The notes: generated by a model not told the origin, from the letters alone. A DNA stretch of 64,000 bases from Variovorax sp. OAS795 (GCF_040546685.1 NZ_JBEPOH010000001.1:3658001-3722000), one strand, 5' to 3'. Shown: positions 16,703 through 23,690, numbered from the stretch's first letter. Made by a program: numbers and translations.

Positions 16703-17892
16703 CAGAAACCGCCGGAGGGCTGAAACGACCACGGGGAGCCCGGACGCACCCGAGCCTGTGGCGCTGGTGCCGGTGCGGTGGCCACGGTCGTGGACGCGCC
16801 GGTCGACTTGCCGCCCCCATCGATCAAGACGATGCCCGAAGGCTCGGCAGCAGCCGTTTGCGGGCCTTGGGCGGGCACCATGGCAGCGGCCGAGGTCTTT
16901 GCCTCACCCTCAGCTTGGAACGCAAGGAACGCACCCTGTGCGACCAACTGGCGGCACATCGACAGATCCACCGGGTAAGGCGTCGCGTCCTGCGTGTAGC
17001 ACTTGCAGCCGACCGACTTCATTTCGACGCATGCGGCAGGCACAGGAACACGCTTCGGCTCCGTCAGCTTGTCGTAGGCCGGCGCTGTGTGCATCAGGCC
17101 AGGCAGCCGCGGCTGATACGAAGCAATGTACTCGGCGGTGGTCATCGGCTTGCGTTCGTCGCCAGCCGCAGGAACCGAGCCAGACGAGCCAGCCTTCGAG
17201 CTCGAGCTCGAGCTCGTTGACGCAACCTCGGGCTTGGTGCCGGTGCTGCCAGGCATGAACTTGGTGACCAGGAAGTACACGACCGCCGCGAAGGCGATAA
17301 CGCACATGAGCAGCGTCCACACCTGTTTCGGGATGCGCAGCTTGCCGGTGTGCAGCGATGCGCTCTCGTACCAGGTGTACGCCTCTTTCTCCGGATTGCG
17401 CGTCGACGTCTGGGCACGCTTGACCGCACCAGGCTTCTCGCACACCGTGTCGGTCGCATTGAACTCCAGCACGCTCACGGCATTGGCGGCACCGAGCAGC
17501 CGGACGAAGTGCTGGTGGTAGCCAGGCGGGCCGATCAATCGCCGCACGAACGGGTCGATGTTGAGCGGATGCTGATCGAGCAGAAAGAAATCGTGACCGA
17601 ACGACCGATGCTCGGCCAGCATCTCGATGTGCTCGGGCCGCTTGCTGCTCTCGGAGACCTTGGGCAGATCGCGGTGCAGCTCGTCGGCCAGGATGATGCA
17701 GTTGCGGTAGTTGAGCCAGTCCTTGAATTCGATGGGCGTCCAACCGAACTCCTCGGTGAGGATGGGCTTGGCAACGAACCGATCCTTGACGAAGAGAACC
17801 TGCCGGCCCTCCTTCAACTGCATCTGCCGCACATCCCAGAGGGTGAGGGCGGTCTTAAAGGAGCCGTTCGCCCCGGTGCGCAGGTACAGCAT
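16702..17892 (-). CDS. zot: Zot/pI-like inovirus assembly ATPase
   Basis: A 396-residue morphogenesis protein that drives phage extrusion at the inner membrane. Walker A is GANGSFKT (residues 7-14) and Walker B is CIILADE (65-71). One membrane segment (VWTLLMCVIAFAAVVYFLV, ~191-212) separates the cytoplasmic ATPase from a ~180-residue periplasmic part. Just after the helix a serine run (encoded by a triple GAGCTC hexamer repeat near 17196-17215) forms a linker. The start overlaps the DUF2523 gene stop by 1 nt (TAATG). Confidence 0.95.
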   Translation of the reverse strand: MLYLRTGANGSFKTALTLWDVRQMQLKEGRQVLFVKDRFVAKPILTEEFGWTPIEFKDWLNYRNCIILADELHRDLPKVSESSKRPEHIEMLAEHRSFGHDFFLLDQHPLNIDPFVRRLIGPPGYHQHFVRLLGAANAVSVLEFNATDTVCEKPGAVKRAQTSTRNPEKEAYTWYESASLHTGKLRIPKQVWTLLMCVIAFAAVVYFLVTKFMPGSTGTKPEVASTSSSSSSKAGSSGSVPAAGDERKPMTTAEYIASYQPRLPGLMHTAPAYDKLTEPKRVPVPAACVEMKSVGCKCYTQDATPYPVDLSMCRQLVAQGAFLAFQAEGEAKTSAAAMVPAQGPQTAAAEPSGIVLIDGGGKSTGASTTVATAPAPAPQARVRPGSPWSFQPSGGF

Positions 17893-18191
17893 TACTTGTG
17901 AATCCAGCGCTTGAAGGTGTCGCCCTGGATGCCGTTGATGACCGCACGGGCGAGCAGGGCCGAGAAGATGATGTTGATGAACACACCGACCTTGAGCATC
18001 CCGAGGATGCCGACGACCTCAGGCCCCAAGCCGATGAACGCGCTCACGGCCTGAGACTTCAACCAGGCGAACGTCGTGCTCATGCCGGTGTACGTCGCCA
18101 CACCAATACCGAGCGCGACAAGGACACGGCCCGCGAGCGAGCCGACGATCTGGAGCAACAGCGTGCCAAGGGCAAGAAGAATGGCGGGCAT
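17892..18191 (-). CDS. DUF2523-family inovirus membrane protein (pVI-like minor coat candidate)
   Basis: A 99-residue hydrophobic protein with about three membrane segments (LLALGTLLLQIVGSLAG, LVALGIGVATYTGM, VGVFINIIFSALLARAVING). DUF2523 proteins lie between the pIII-like gene and zot in many inoviruses and are considered counterparts of minor coat protein pVI. The ATG at 18191 was chosen because it sits 1 nt after the pIII-like stop; the longer frame reads back through that gene without similarity. Confidence 0.88.
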   Translation of the reverse strand: MPAILLALGTLLLQIVGSLAGRVLVALGIGVATYTGMSTTFAWLKSQAVSAFIGLGPEVVGILGMLKVGVFINIIFSALLARAVINGIQGDTFKRWIHK

Positions 18192-18192
18192 T

Positions 18193-19554
18193 TCAACCTC
18201 TGATGATGATGACGGCGGCGACCAGGAAGCCAATAGCCACAAGCAGGTTGCCGAGCATCGGGAACGAATCGCAGGAGCGCGACAGCGGCAAGACGACAGT
18301 CCCGCCGGCAACGTTGATGACCTTGTCGCTGATGCAACCACCGCCGCCGCCGATTGCATCGCTGGTGTCGATGCTGGAAGGACTGACGGACAGCGAAACG
18401 TTGTTCGGGTTGTCGGTGGTCTGGTTGCCCGTCTTCACCCGCTCTGTTTTGGCCAGCGTCGTTTCCGCATCGTCGGGATTGACCTTGCAGTTCTGCCGAA
18501 AGGTCTCTTCGGCCATGGCGTTGATAACCGCATCGTCGCTCTTCGCGGTGAAGCCGCCAGCGCACGCGCCGCTGAACGAGCTTGGCGGCGAGCCAGCGCA
18601 TTCCTTGGCCTTGGGATTGGCGGCGCAGTAATCGCGCTGAGGCTGCGCCGTGGTGCTGGTCTGCTGACTGGTACTGGTCTGCCCGCTGCCGTTCGTGGTG
18701 GTCGTCGTAGTCGTCGTCGTGGTGCTGCACGTGGTGCCATTGCACGAGGTGTTCGACGTGCTCCCGGTGCCGCTGCCACTGCTCGGCGCCGGCGTGCCAT
18801 CGGGATTGGTGCCGGTGTTCGTGGTGCTGCCGGTGGTGCCGCTCGATGAGCCAGCTTCGCCAGGCGTGACGCAAACGTTCGTGCCATTGACACTGCCAGG
18901 CACTTTGCCATCAGGGCAACGCTCGGCTGGTGGCGTCGGCGCAGGCTCGACGTTCGGGATGCCGGCGCCATCGCCAGAGCACGGAGCGCCGGTATACGCA
19001 GCAGCTTCGAAATGCATGGTGCAACTGGTGCCGCCGCACGCCCAATAAGACGGCTTACCGTTGGCCTGGCACCCGTCAATACACACATTGCGCGGCTGGA
19101 ACATACCGCTCGTGCTGCTGGGCTTCGTGGTCGAAAACTCTTGCGTAACACCAGGAGGGATCGCGGGCAGCGTGGCCTTCGCAACGCAAACGCTCTGAGG
19201 CGTCTGGCACTGACCGTCGCGCTCTTCGTAGCCGGTATCGCACTTGCAACCACCACTGACGAGGACACTGTGTGCAGGACATGCGCCAGAAGAAGCACTC
19301 ACCTCACCCCAGGACGTTGCAGCACCGCCAGCCTTGGGCACGACCTGGCACATCAATCCGGCATTGCCGGAGTAGTTGTAGTTCGCTCCGTTGGGCGCTG
19401 CAGCAATCCACGCCCGACAGGCAGCTTCAATGGTCGGATAAAGCGTGACGTTGTCACCAGGCCATTTATAGCCCGTCGTCGTGGGCAAGAGGGCAAACGC
19501 GGCGCCGGACCACAAGGCGAGACAACCGACGATCAAGCGGAGAAGATGAGCCAT
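18193..19554 (-). CDS. pIII-like adsorption/attachment protein (TspB-like)
   Basis: A 453-residue tail-tip protein. Residues 1-21 are a signal peptide. A Cys-rich N-terminal domain follows (CKCDTGYEERDGQCQ resembles an EGF-like pattern), then a long Gly/Ser/Thr linker including ten consecutive Thr near residue 280, a second Cys-containing domain and a C-terminal membrane anchor (LLVAIGFLVAAVIIIRG). This order matches pIII: receptor-binding domains, flexible linkers, anchor. It has the size and place of gene III between the coat and DUF2523 genes. The receptor, often a type IV pilus in related phages, is not known. Confidence 0.88.
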   Translation of the reverse strand: MAHLLRLIVGCLALWSGAAFALLPTTTGYKWPGDNVTLYPTIEAACRAWIAAAPNGANYNYSGNAGLMCQVVPKAGGAATSWGEVSASSGACPAHSVLVSGGCKCDTGYEERDGQCQTPQSVCVAKATLPAIPPGVTQEFSTTKPSSTSGMFQPRNVCIDGCQANGKPSYWACGGTSCTMHFEAAAYTGAPCSGDGAGIPNVEPAPTPPAERCPDGKVPGSVNGTNVCVTPGEAGSSSGTTGSTTNTGTNPDGTPAPSSGSGTGSTSNTSCNGTTCSTTTTTTTTTTNGSGQTSTSQQTSTTAQPQRDYCAANPKAKECAGSPPSSFSGACAGGFTAKSDDAVINAMAEETFRQNCKVNPDDAETTLAKTERVKTGNQTTDNPNNVSLSVSPSSIDTSDAIGGGGGCISDKVINVAGGTVVLPLSRSCDSFPMLGNLLVAIGFLVAAVIIIRG

Positions 19555-19601
19555 GCGGCACCTAACAAAGCAATGAGGATGTAGATACCGCCGATGTCCA
19601 T
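19533..19601 (-). CDS. 22-residue membrane miniprotein (pVII/pIX-like candidate)
   Basis: MDIGGIYILIALLGAAWLIF plus SA is an almost entirely hydrophobic peptide preceded by a reasonable ribosome site (AGGG six nt before the ATG). It overlaps the first 22 nt of the pIII-like gene, as expected for coupled translation. Its place between major coat and gene III matches the tiny minor coat proteins of inoviruses, although it is shorter than the ~32-residue pVII and pIX of Ff phages. Confidence 0.6.
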   Translation of the reverse strand: MDIGGIYILIALLGAAWLIFSA

Positions 19602-19678
19602 TTCGGGCCCTTTACGAAGCACCGGAAATCGATGCTTTGGAAAGGGCGGGCAGGGCGTCCCCTGCACCGCACCAACGC

Positions 19679-19810
19679 TTAGCGCCCGATTGCCGAGCGC
19701 ACGTACGAGAAGGCCTTGACGCCCACGCGCACGATGAGGTCGGCATTGCCGACCAGGATCACGGAAGCCGACACAGCGGCAATCGCAGTAACAACAGCAG
19801 TCACGTCCAT
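19679..19810 (-). CDS. Major coat protein (pVIII-like), 43 residues
   Basis: A short acidic-to-hydrophobic-to-basic peptide: MDVTAVVTAIAAVSAS, then ILVGNADLIVRVGVKAF and a basic end (SYVRSAIGR). No signal peptide, as in several inovirus coat proteins of about this size. It follows the 68-residue gene by 3 nt. A 6-bp hairpin (19650-19665) lies just downstream where a coat-gene terminator is common, but it lacks a clear T-tract. The Asp and Arg within the hydrophobic core are unusual. Confidence 0.82.
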   Translation of the reverse strand: MDVTAVVTAIAAVSASVILVGNADLIVRVGVKAFSYVRSAIGR

Positions 19811-19813
19811 GGT

Positions 19814-20020
19814 TCACTCACTTTCTTGGTGGTTGTGTCCGGAGCTTTGAATTTGGCGACTGACTACCCGGAACCCGTAGCCAATTGCCCAGACGAGGAC
19901 GATGGCGCCCCCGATCATTTGCGCGTCCCCGATGCTCAGATCGAGGACAGGAATGTGAAGCTCGTGCACCACGGTGACCGTGCATGCGGACGAGCATTGG
20001 ATGACGGTGGGGTCAGCCAC
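19814..20020 (-). CDS. 68-residue single-span membrane protein in the coat module
   Basis: Starts at GTG (MADPTVIQC) and contains one membrane helix (MIGGAIVLVWAIGYGFRVV, ~residues 35-53) after a polar segment with two cysteines, then a His/Gln-rich tail. The GTG lies inside the stop region of the upstream 35-residue gene (8-nt overlap, GTGGCTGA). A longer frame exists but would overlap that gene fully. Probably a minor virion or assembly protein; no family recognised. Confidence 0.6.
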   Translation of the reverse strand: MADPTVIQCSSACTVTVVHELHIPVLDLSIGDAQMIGGAIVLVWAIGYGFRVVSRQIQSSGHNHQESE

Positions 20021-20120
20021 GAAACCAGCTTTCGACGAGCGCCACAGCTGCAATTGCGGCGATAGCGCCGAGCTTCCAAACGAAACTGCGACCGAAGGTG
20101 CGAGCCAACCAGCCAATCAC
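20013..20120 (-). CDS. 35-residue membrane miniprotein in the coat module
   Basis: GTG start (MIGWLARTFGRSFVWKLG), then a short hydrophobic helix (AIAAIAAVALV) and ESWFRG. The GTG overlaps the stop of the 90-residue gene (GTGA) and its stop overlaps the next GTG, so it fits exactly into a chain of coupled genes. The size resembles pVII/pIX minor coat proteins. Too short for most gene finders. Confidence 0.55.
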   Translation of the reverse strand: MIGWLARTFGRSFVWKLGAIAAIAAVALVESWFRG

Positions 20121-20389
20121 GATTGCGACCTCTCAGCTTCGCGCCTGTTGCGCTCGACAATGCGAGCAGACAGCCTTGACCATCGCGCGGCAAGCTTCTC
20201 AAAAGCGGCAGCACGCGCAGCAAACGGCGCGGCAGCACCACGCTTCCGAACAACGTTGGCCACAGCATCAAGGCCGAACTCGATGAACTTGAAAAGCGAG
20301 AGTCCGAGAACGCAGAAGCACACGCTGGTGGCCCCAAACCACTGCCCGATCACGAGCAGGTCATCGGCAGTGATAGCGGCGCAATTCAT
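20117..20389 (-). CDS. 90-residue prophage membrane protein with a basic helical tail
   Basis: One membrane segment near residues 11-35 (LLVIGQWFGATSVCFCVLG) is followed by a long Arg/Ala-rich helix ending in ERNRREAERSQS. ATG at 20389 with a GGAG site, overlapping the stop of the 54-residue gene (ATGA). No family recognised; position between ssDNA-binding and coat genes suggests a role in assembly. Confidence 0.65.
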   Translation of the reverse strand: MNCAAITADDLLVIGQWFGATSVCFCVLGLSLFKFIEFGLDAVANVVRKRGAAAPFAARAAAFEKLAARWSRLSARIVERNRREAERSQS

Positions 20390-20550
20390 TCGCCACTCCA
20401 GAGCATCGCGGGAACCGCTGCGTGATCGCGCCGACGCGCACGCTCGATCCGCTCACGCCTGGCCGCGCGCTCGCCAGATGCCCAGATGAAACCGCAGATG
20501 CCCATGCCGGCAAGGAACCCAGCGAGCAGCAAGGCGAGCGCGGCGAGCAT
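20386..20550 (-). CDS. 54-residue single-span prophage membrane protein
   Basis: MLAALALLLAGFLAGMGICG forms an N-terminal membrane helix, followed by a strongly basic stretch (ERAARRERIERARRRD). The start overlaps the ssDNA-binding gene stop by 1 nt (TAATG) and its stop overlaps the next ATG (ATGA). Layout resembles small inovirus membrane proteins; function unknown. Confidence 0.6.
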   Translation of the reverse strand: MLAALALLLAGFLAGMGICGFIWASGERAARRERIERARRRDHAAVPAMLWSGE

Positions 20551-20876
20551 TAGGCGGCCTTCTGTGGAGCGGGTTGCGGCATGCGACCTTGTGCGGGCAC
20601 AAAGCCGGTGAGGATGGAGACAATGTCGCCCTTCTGGTCGCCGAAGTCGGCCACGCGGAGGGAGAAGGTCGCGGCGTAGAGGCCAACCTTCACTTGGTCG
20701 CGAAGCTCGGGGACGATCTGATCGCTACGCAGCGTGCCAACCGTGACGACCTCGTTCTTTTCGTTGCGCAGCACGCAGCGAGCAGCAAAGTGGGTGTAGG
20801 TATTGCCGGTGCGCTTGCTTTTGCGCTCCTCGTTTTCGACGGCGAGGACTTCGATGATGGAACTGAACTGAGACAT
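20550..20876 (-). CDS. Phage ssDNA-binding protein (gene V-like)
   Basis: A 108-residue protein with the length and beta-rich pattern of inovirus ssDNA-binding proteins: FSSIIEVLAVENEERKSKRT, ARCVLRNEKNEVVTVGTLRS, a core ending VADFGDQKGDIVSILTGF and a Pro/Gln-rich tail. It would coat new viral strands before packaging and control rep translation. Strong AGGAG ribosome site before the ATG at 20876. First gene of the structural operon, directly downstream of the inverted-repeat region. Confidence 0.75.
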   Translation of the reverse strand: MSQFSSIIEVLAVENEERKSKRTGNTYTHFAARCVLRNEKNEVVTVGTLRSDQIVPELRDQVKVGLYAATFSLRVADFGDQKGDIVSILTGFVPAQGRMPQPAPQKAA

Positions 20877-20916
20877 GAGAGGCTCCTAAAAACCGCTGTT
20901 TGCGGCGGGTTGCGGC

Positions 20917-21060
20917 GACGTGCCAGCGTTGCGCCCGATGCACCCCAGCCGGAGCCTTCTATGGGTGAGCGGGATAGCCCTCACAGGGCGCAACGCTGGC
21001 ACGTCAGAACAACCAGCGTTGCAGCCAGAACTCGCGGCTGCGAATGAGGGACCAGCGTTG
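20917..21060. repeat. Inverted-repeat and 9-mer cluster upstream of the ssDNA-binding gene (origin or operator candidate)
   Basis: A perfect 20-bp inverted repeat (GACGTGCCAGCGTTGCGCCC at 20917-20936, complement at 20986-21005) encloses a 49-bp spacer with its own GTGA/TCAC, GGG/CCC hairpin near 20965-20984. The word CCAGCGTTG occurs at 20923, 21013 and 21052 and inverted at 20991. This 192-bp gap is the largest non-coding stretch inside the prophage, so it is the best candidate for the replication origin, packaging signal or a promoter-operator. Confidence 0.75.
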
Positions 21061-21068
21061 AGCGGCGG

Positions 21069-21818
21069 TCACAGCGCACCCCACTGCGCAGCCATAGCGT
21101 CAGCAAGGCCTTGCCTGGTGGTGCTACGACGGCGCCACCGATCAGGTCCAGGAGACTCGCGATGAACAATCGACCACGCTGCGTGCTCGCGGGTGCCTGA
21201 CTTCGGAGGCGTGAGCATCCTGGTAGGCTTGAGCGGAGGAAGGCCAATCAACTCCAGACCGGTTGCCTTGAACTCCGGATCACCAAACCACCACGGCTGC
21301 ACCACTTGTCGCGTACCGGGCTTGATCAACTCGCGGGCGTAGCGATGCATGATCGGGTTCTCTATCGACTTAAGCGGTATCGGGGCGTTGCGCAGCTCAC
21401 AGTAAAAGGCAGCCGCTTCCTCAAGCTCCGCCCACATCTGGGCCTTTGTCTTGCCAACAGGCGGCTGGTGCAACCAGCGCACCCCACTGTTCGTCAGCCT
21501 GGTGCACGTAGGGTGGGCGATCATCAGATCGAAACCAAAGCCCAACACGTGCCGCACATCGCCCTGGATATGCCACGCAGGATCACCCTCCGTAGGCAAC
21601 AGATCACAAGACCATGCGTGATGCCCCCTCGCCCGAAAAGCAGCACTGACGCGACCGCTGTATTCGCACGCCACCAGGACGCGAAGCGGGGTGTCCACCC
21701 CCACCCCGGGCTCAGCAGGAGCCGCCAAGCTCAGAACCGAGCCGTTAGCCGAAGCAGGTGGGGGAGGACAGACGATGCGCTGCGCAAAGGCAGCAAAAGA
21801 CACTTGCGAACGGGACAT
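21069..21818 (-). CDS. Phage C5-cytosine methyltransferase-like protein
   Basis: A 249-residue protein with a Rossmann-like start (RVLVACEYSGRVSAAFRARG), an IDL/GDV-like region (CDLLPTEGDPAWHIQGDV), LMIAHPTCTRLTNSG in the place of the catalytic PPC motif and SIENPI in the place of motif VI. This matches a phage-borne family annotated as cytosine methyltransferase-like; a Cys is present, but PPC is replaced by HPTC. No target-recognition domain is obvious. Strong AAAGGAG site before the ATG. It is transcribed divergently from the repressor and may modify phage DNA against restriction, or may not methylate DNA at all. Confidence 0.65.
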   Translation of the reverse strand: MSRSQVSFAAFAQRIVCPPPPASANGSVLSLAAPAEPGVGVDTPLRVLVACEYSGRVSAAFRARGHHAWSCDLLPTEGDPAWHIQGDVRHVLGFGFDLMIAHPTCTRLTNSGVRWLHQPPVGKTKAQMWAELEEAAAFYCELRNAPIPLKSIENPIMHRYARELIKPGTRQVVQPWWFGDPEFKATGLELIGLPPLKPTRMLTPPKSGTREHAAWSIVHRESPGPDRWRRRSTTRQGLADAMAAQWGAL

Positions 21819-21836
21819 GGCGGCTCCTTTAAGATA

Positions 21837-21907
21837 GTTGTCAGATTGAGAACGTACTCATTTCTGACAACACGATCCTAAGGGCCGTAATCATTTATGA
21901 CAACACT
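21837..21907. promoter_or_regulatory. Divergent promoter/operator region of the prophage repressor
   Basis: GTTGTCAGA at 21837-21845 is mirrored by TCTGACAAC at 21863-21871. The 15-mer CATTTCTGACAACAC (21860-21874) recurs with one change at 21893-21907, over the repressor start codon. Three related half-sites in 70 bp between divergent genes are what a lysogeny repressor operator looks like. Confidence 0.7.
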
Positions 21908-22268
21908 TACACCATTGGAAATTCTTATCAACGAGGCCGCCGAGGTAGCTGGAGGCTTAAGGCGTTTAGCTGCGATGATGGAAATGAACCCATCGAACCT
22001 GATCGCGATGCGAAAAGGTGAACGGCCATGCACGTGGCGCACGCGCGGCAAGCTGCGAGCCATCGCTGGCGAAGACCCCACTCGGGCGTTCATCGCGGCA
22101 ATGGCGGAAGACCTTGAGGCATCGGAAAACGCAGACGAAAAAAAAGCCGCCGATGGCTTCAAAGCCATGCTGGCAGCATTTCCCGAGCATGAAAAAAGCC
22201 CCGTCAATCCGAAGATCAACGAGGCTTCATCAGCTTGGCGGAACCGGAGGGATTCGAACCCTCGATGA
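21897..22268 (+). CDS. Prophage HTH repressor (Cro/YdaS-like); C-terminus encoded by tRNA sequence
   Basis: A 123-residue protein with a helix-turn-helix near residues 19-45 (GGLRRLAAMMEMNPSNLIAM) followed by a charged helical part. It diverges from the phage operon and its start codon lies within one of the operator-like repeats, suggesting autoregulation. The last residues (WRNRRDSNPR) are encoded by the attachment repeat and the antisense strand of tRNA-Ser, so the C-terminus depends on integration; in the circular phage it would end differently. Confidence 0.8.
   Translation: MTTLTPLEILINEAAEVAGGLRRLAAMMEMNPSNLIAMRKGERPCTWRTRGKLRAIAGEDPTRAFIAAMAEDLEASENADEKKAADGFKAMLAAFPEHEKSPVNPKINEASSAWRNRRDSNPR
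22235..22250. repeat. Prophage attachment site, right copy (within tRNA-Ser 3' end)
   Basis: The 16-bp repeat shared with 14336-14351. It includes the CCA end and the last 10 nt before it of tRNA-Ser (minus strand), so insertion here leaves the tRNA gene intact. Confidence 0.9.
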
Positions 22269-22328
22269 GGCTCTACACCCCATACTCCCTTAGCAGGGGA
22301 GCACCTTCGGCCACTCGGTCACAGTTCC
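22238..22328 (-). tRNA. tRNA-Ser (anticodon GCT)
   Basis: Read on the minus strand, the 91-nt gene folds as a class II tRNA: acceptor stem GGAACTG paired with CGGTTCC, anticodon stem-loop CTCCCCTGCTAAGGGAG with anticodon GCT (Ser, AGC/AGU), a long variable arm, T-loop GGTTCGAATCC and an encoded CCA. It lies 26 bp downstream of lysC, so the two are probably co-transcribed. Its 3' end is the phage integration target. Confidence 0.97.
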
Positions 22329-22354
22329 TGAAAGAAGCCGAGATTATGCCACCG

Positions 22355-23623
22355 TCAGGCGGCCGGTTGATCCAGATCGAAGGCTTTGTGCAATGCGCGC
22401 ACGGCCAATTCCATATATTTTTCGTCGATGACAACCGAGGTCTTGATCTCGCTGGTCGAAATCATCTGGATGTTGATGCCCTCTTCGCTCAGCACGCGGA
22501 ACATCTTGCTGGCCACGCCGACGTGGCTGCGCATGCCGATGCCGACGATGCTGACCTTGCAGATCTTGGTGTCGCCCACGATCTCGGTCGCGCCCAGCGA
22601 GGGCATGACCTTCGAACGGAGCAGGTCGACGGTCTTCGCATACTCGTTGCGATGCACGGTAAAGCTGAAGTCGGTGCGGCCGTCCTTGCTGAGGTTCTGG
22701 ATGATCACGTCGACCTCGATGTTGGCGTCCGCCACCGCACCGAGGATGTGATACGCGATGCCCGGCTTGTCGGGCACGCCGAGCACCGAGATCTTGGCCT
22801 CGTCGCGGTTGAAAGCGATGCCGGATACGACGGCTTGTTCCATGTTTTCGTCTTCCTCGAAAGTGATCAGCGTGCCGGACTTGGCCTCTTCATTGATGTC
22901 GATGTCCCATGGCGTGAAGCTCGAGAGCACGCGCAGCGGAACCTTGTACTTGCCGGCAAATTCGACCGAGCGGATTTGCAGCACCTTGGAGCCCAGGCTC
23001 GCCATTTCGAGCATCTCTTCGAAGCTCACGGTCGAGAGGCGCCGCGCATCGGGTTCCACGCGCGGGTCGGTGGTGTAGACACCGTCCACGTCGGTGTAGA
23101 TCAGGCACTCGTGCGCCTTCATGGCGGCCGCAATGGCGACGGCCGAGGTGTCGCTGCCGCCACGGCCGAGCGTGGTGATGTTGCCGCTGTCGTCCACACC
23201 CTGGAAGCCGGTGATGACGACCACCTTGCCCGCGTCCAGGTCGGCGCGCACGCGCTCGTCATCGATGCTTTCGATGCGGGCCTTGGTGTACGAGTTGTCG
23301 GTGCGCACCGACACCTGCCAGCCCGCGTAGCTCACGGCTTCCATGCCTTCGGCCTGGAGCGCAATGGCCAGCAGCGCCGACGAGGCCTGTTCGCCGGTGG
23401 AAGCGAGCATGTCGAGCTCGCGGCCATGGGCCTCGCTGGATTTGCTCGGCGCCAGTTCCTTGGCCAGGCCGAGCAGGCGGTTGGTCTCGCCGCTCATGGC
23501 ACTCGGGACCACGATCATCTGGTGGCCGGCGCGCGCCCACTTGGCGACGCGCTTGGCGACATTCTTGATGCGCTCGGTCGAGCCCATCGACGTACCGCCG
23601 TATTTGTGAACGATCAATGCCAT
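22355..23623 (-). CDS. lysC: Aspartate kinase
   Basis: A 422-residue enzyme phosphorylating aspartate at the start of Lys/Met/Thr and diaminopimelate synthesis. It starts MALIVHKYGGTSMGS (catalytic Lys and P-loop-like GGTS), has TTLGRGGSDTSA near residue 150 and two C-terminal ACT domains (KISVLGVPDKPGIAYHIL and KVSIVGIGMRSHVGVASKM), which usually confer feedback control. The ATG at 23623 gives the family length; the longer frame runs into tilS. tRNA-Ser follows it. Confidence 0.96.
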   Translation of the reverse strand: MALIVHKYGGTSMGSTERIKNVAKRVAKWARAGHQMIVVPSAMSGETNRLLGLAKELAPSKSSEAHGRELDMLASTGEQASSALLAIALQAEGMEAVSYAGWQVSVRTDNSYTKARIESIDDERVRADLDAGKVVVITGFQGVDDSGNITTLGRGGSDTSAVAIAAAMKAHECLIYTDVDGVYTTDPRVEPDARRLSTVSFEEMLEMASLGSKVLQIRSVEFAGKYKVPLRVLSSFTPWDIDINEEAKSGTLITFEEDENMEQAVVSGIAFNRDEAKISVLGVPDKPGIAYHILGAVADANIEVDVIIQNLSKDGRTDFSFTVHRNEYAKTVDLLRSKVMPSLGATEIVGDTKICKVSIVGIGMRSHVGVASKMFRVLSEEGINIQMISTSEIKTSVVIDEKYMELAVRALHKAFDLDQPAA

Positions 23624-23690
23624 GGGTGAATTCAGAGAAAAAGAAAGGGCCGCTTCACTCCGGAGTGCAAGCGCGGCGCCCTGCAAGCCG

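Larger units (their letters stand above)
14336..22250. mobile_element. Integrated filamentous phage (inovirus) prophage, ~7.9 kb
   Basis: The element is bounded by a 16-bp direct repeat and inserted in the 3' end of a tRNA-Ser(GCT) gene. It carries the inovirus set: HUH replication initiator, ssDNA-binding protein, major coat protein, pIII-like adsorption protein, DUF2523 protein and Zot/pI, plus a serine recombinase and a divergent repressor. Structural genes run right to left, most overlapping by 1-8 nt. The region looks less GC-rich than its flanks. I recall that Ralstonia RSM-type filamentous phages also integrate at tRNA-Ser with a resolvase-like enzyme, so this resembles that group. All expected modules are present and no gene is visibly broken, so it may be active. 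Confidence 0.95.
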
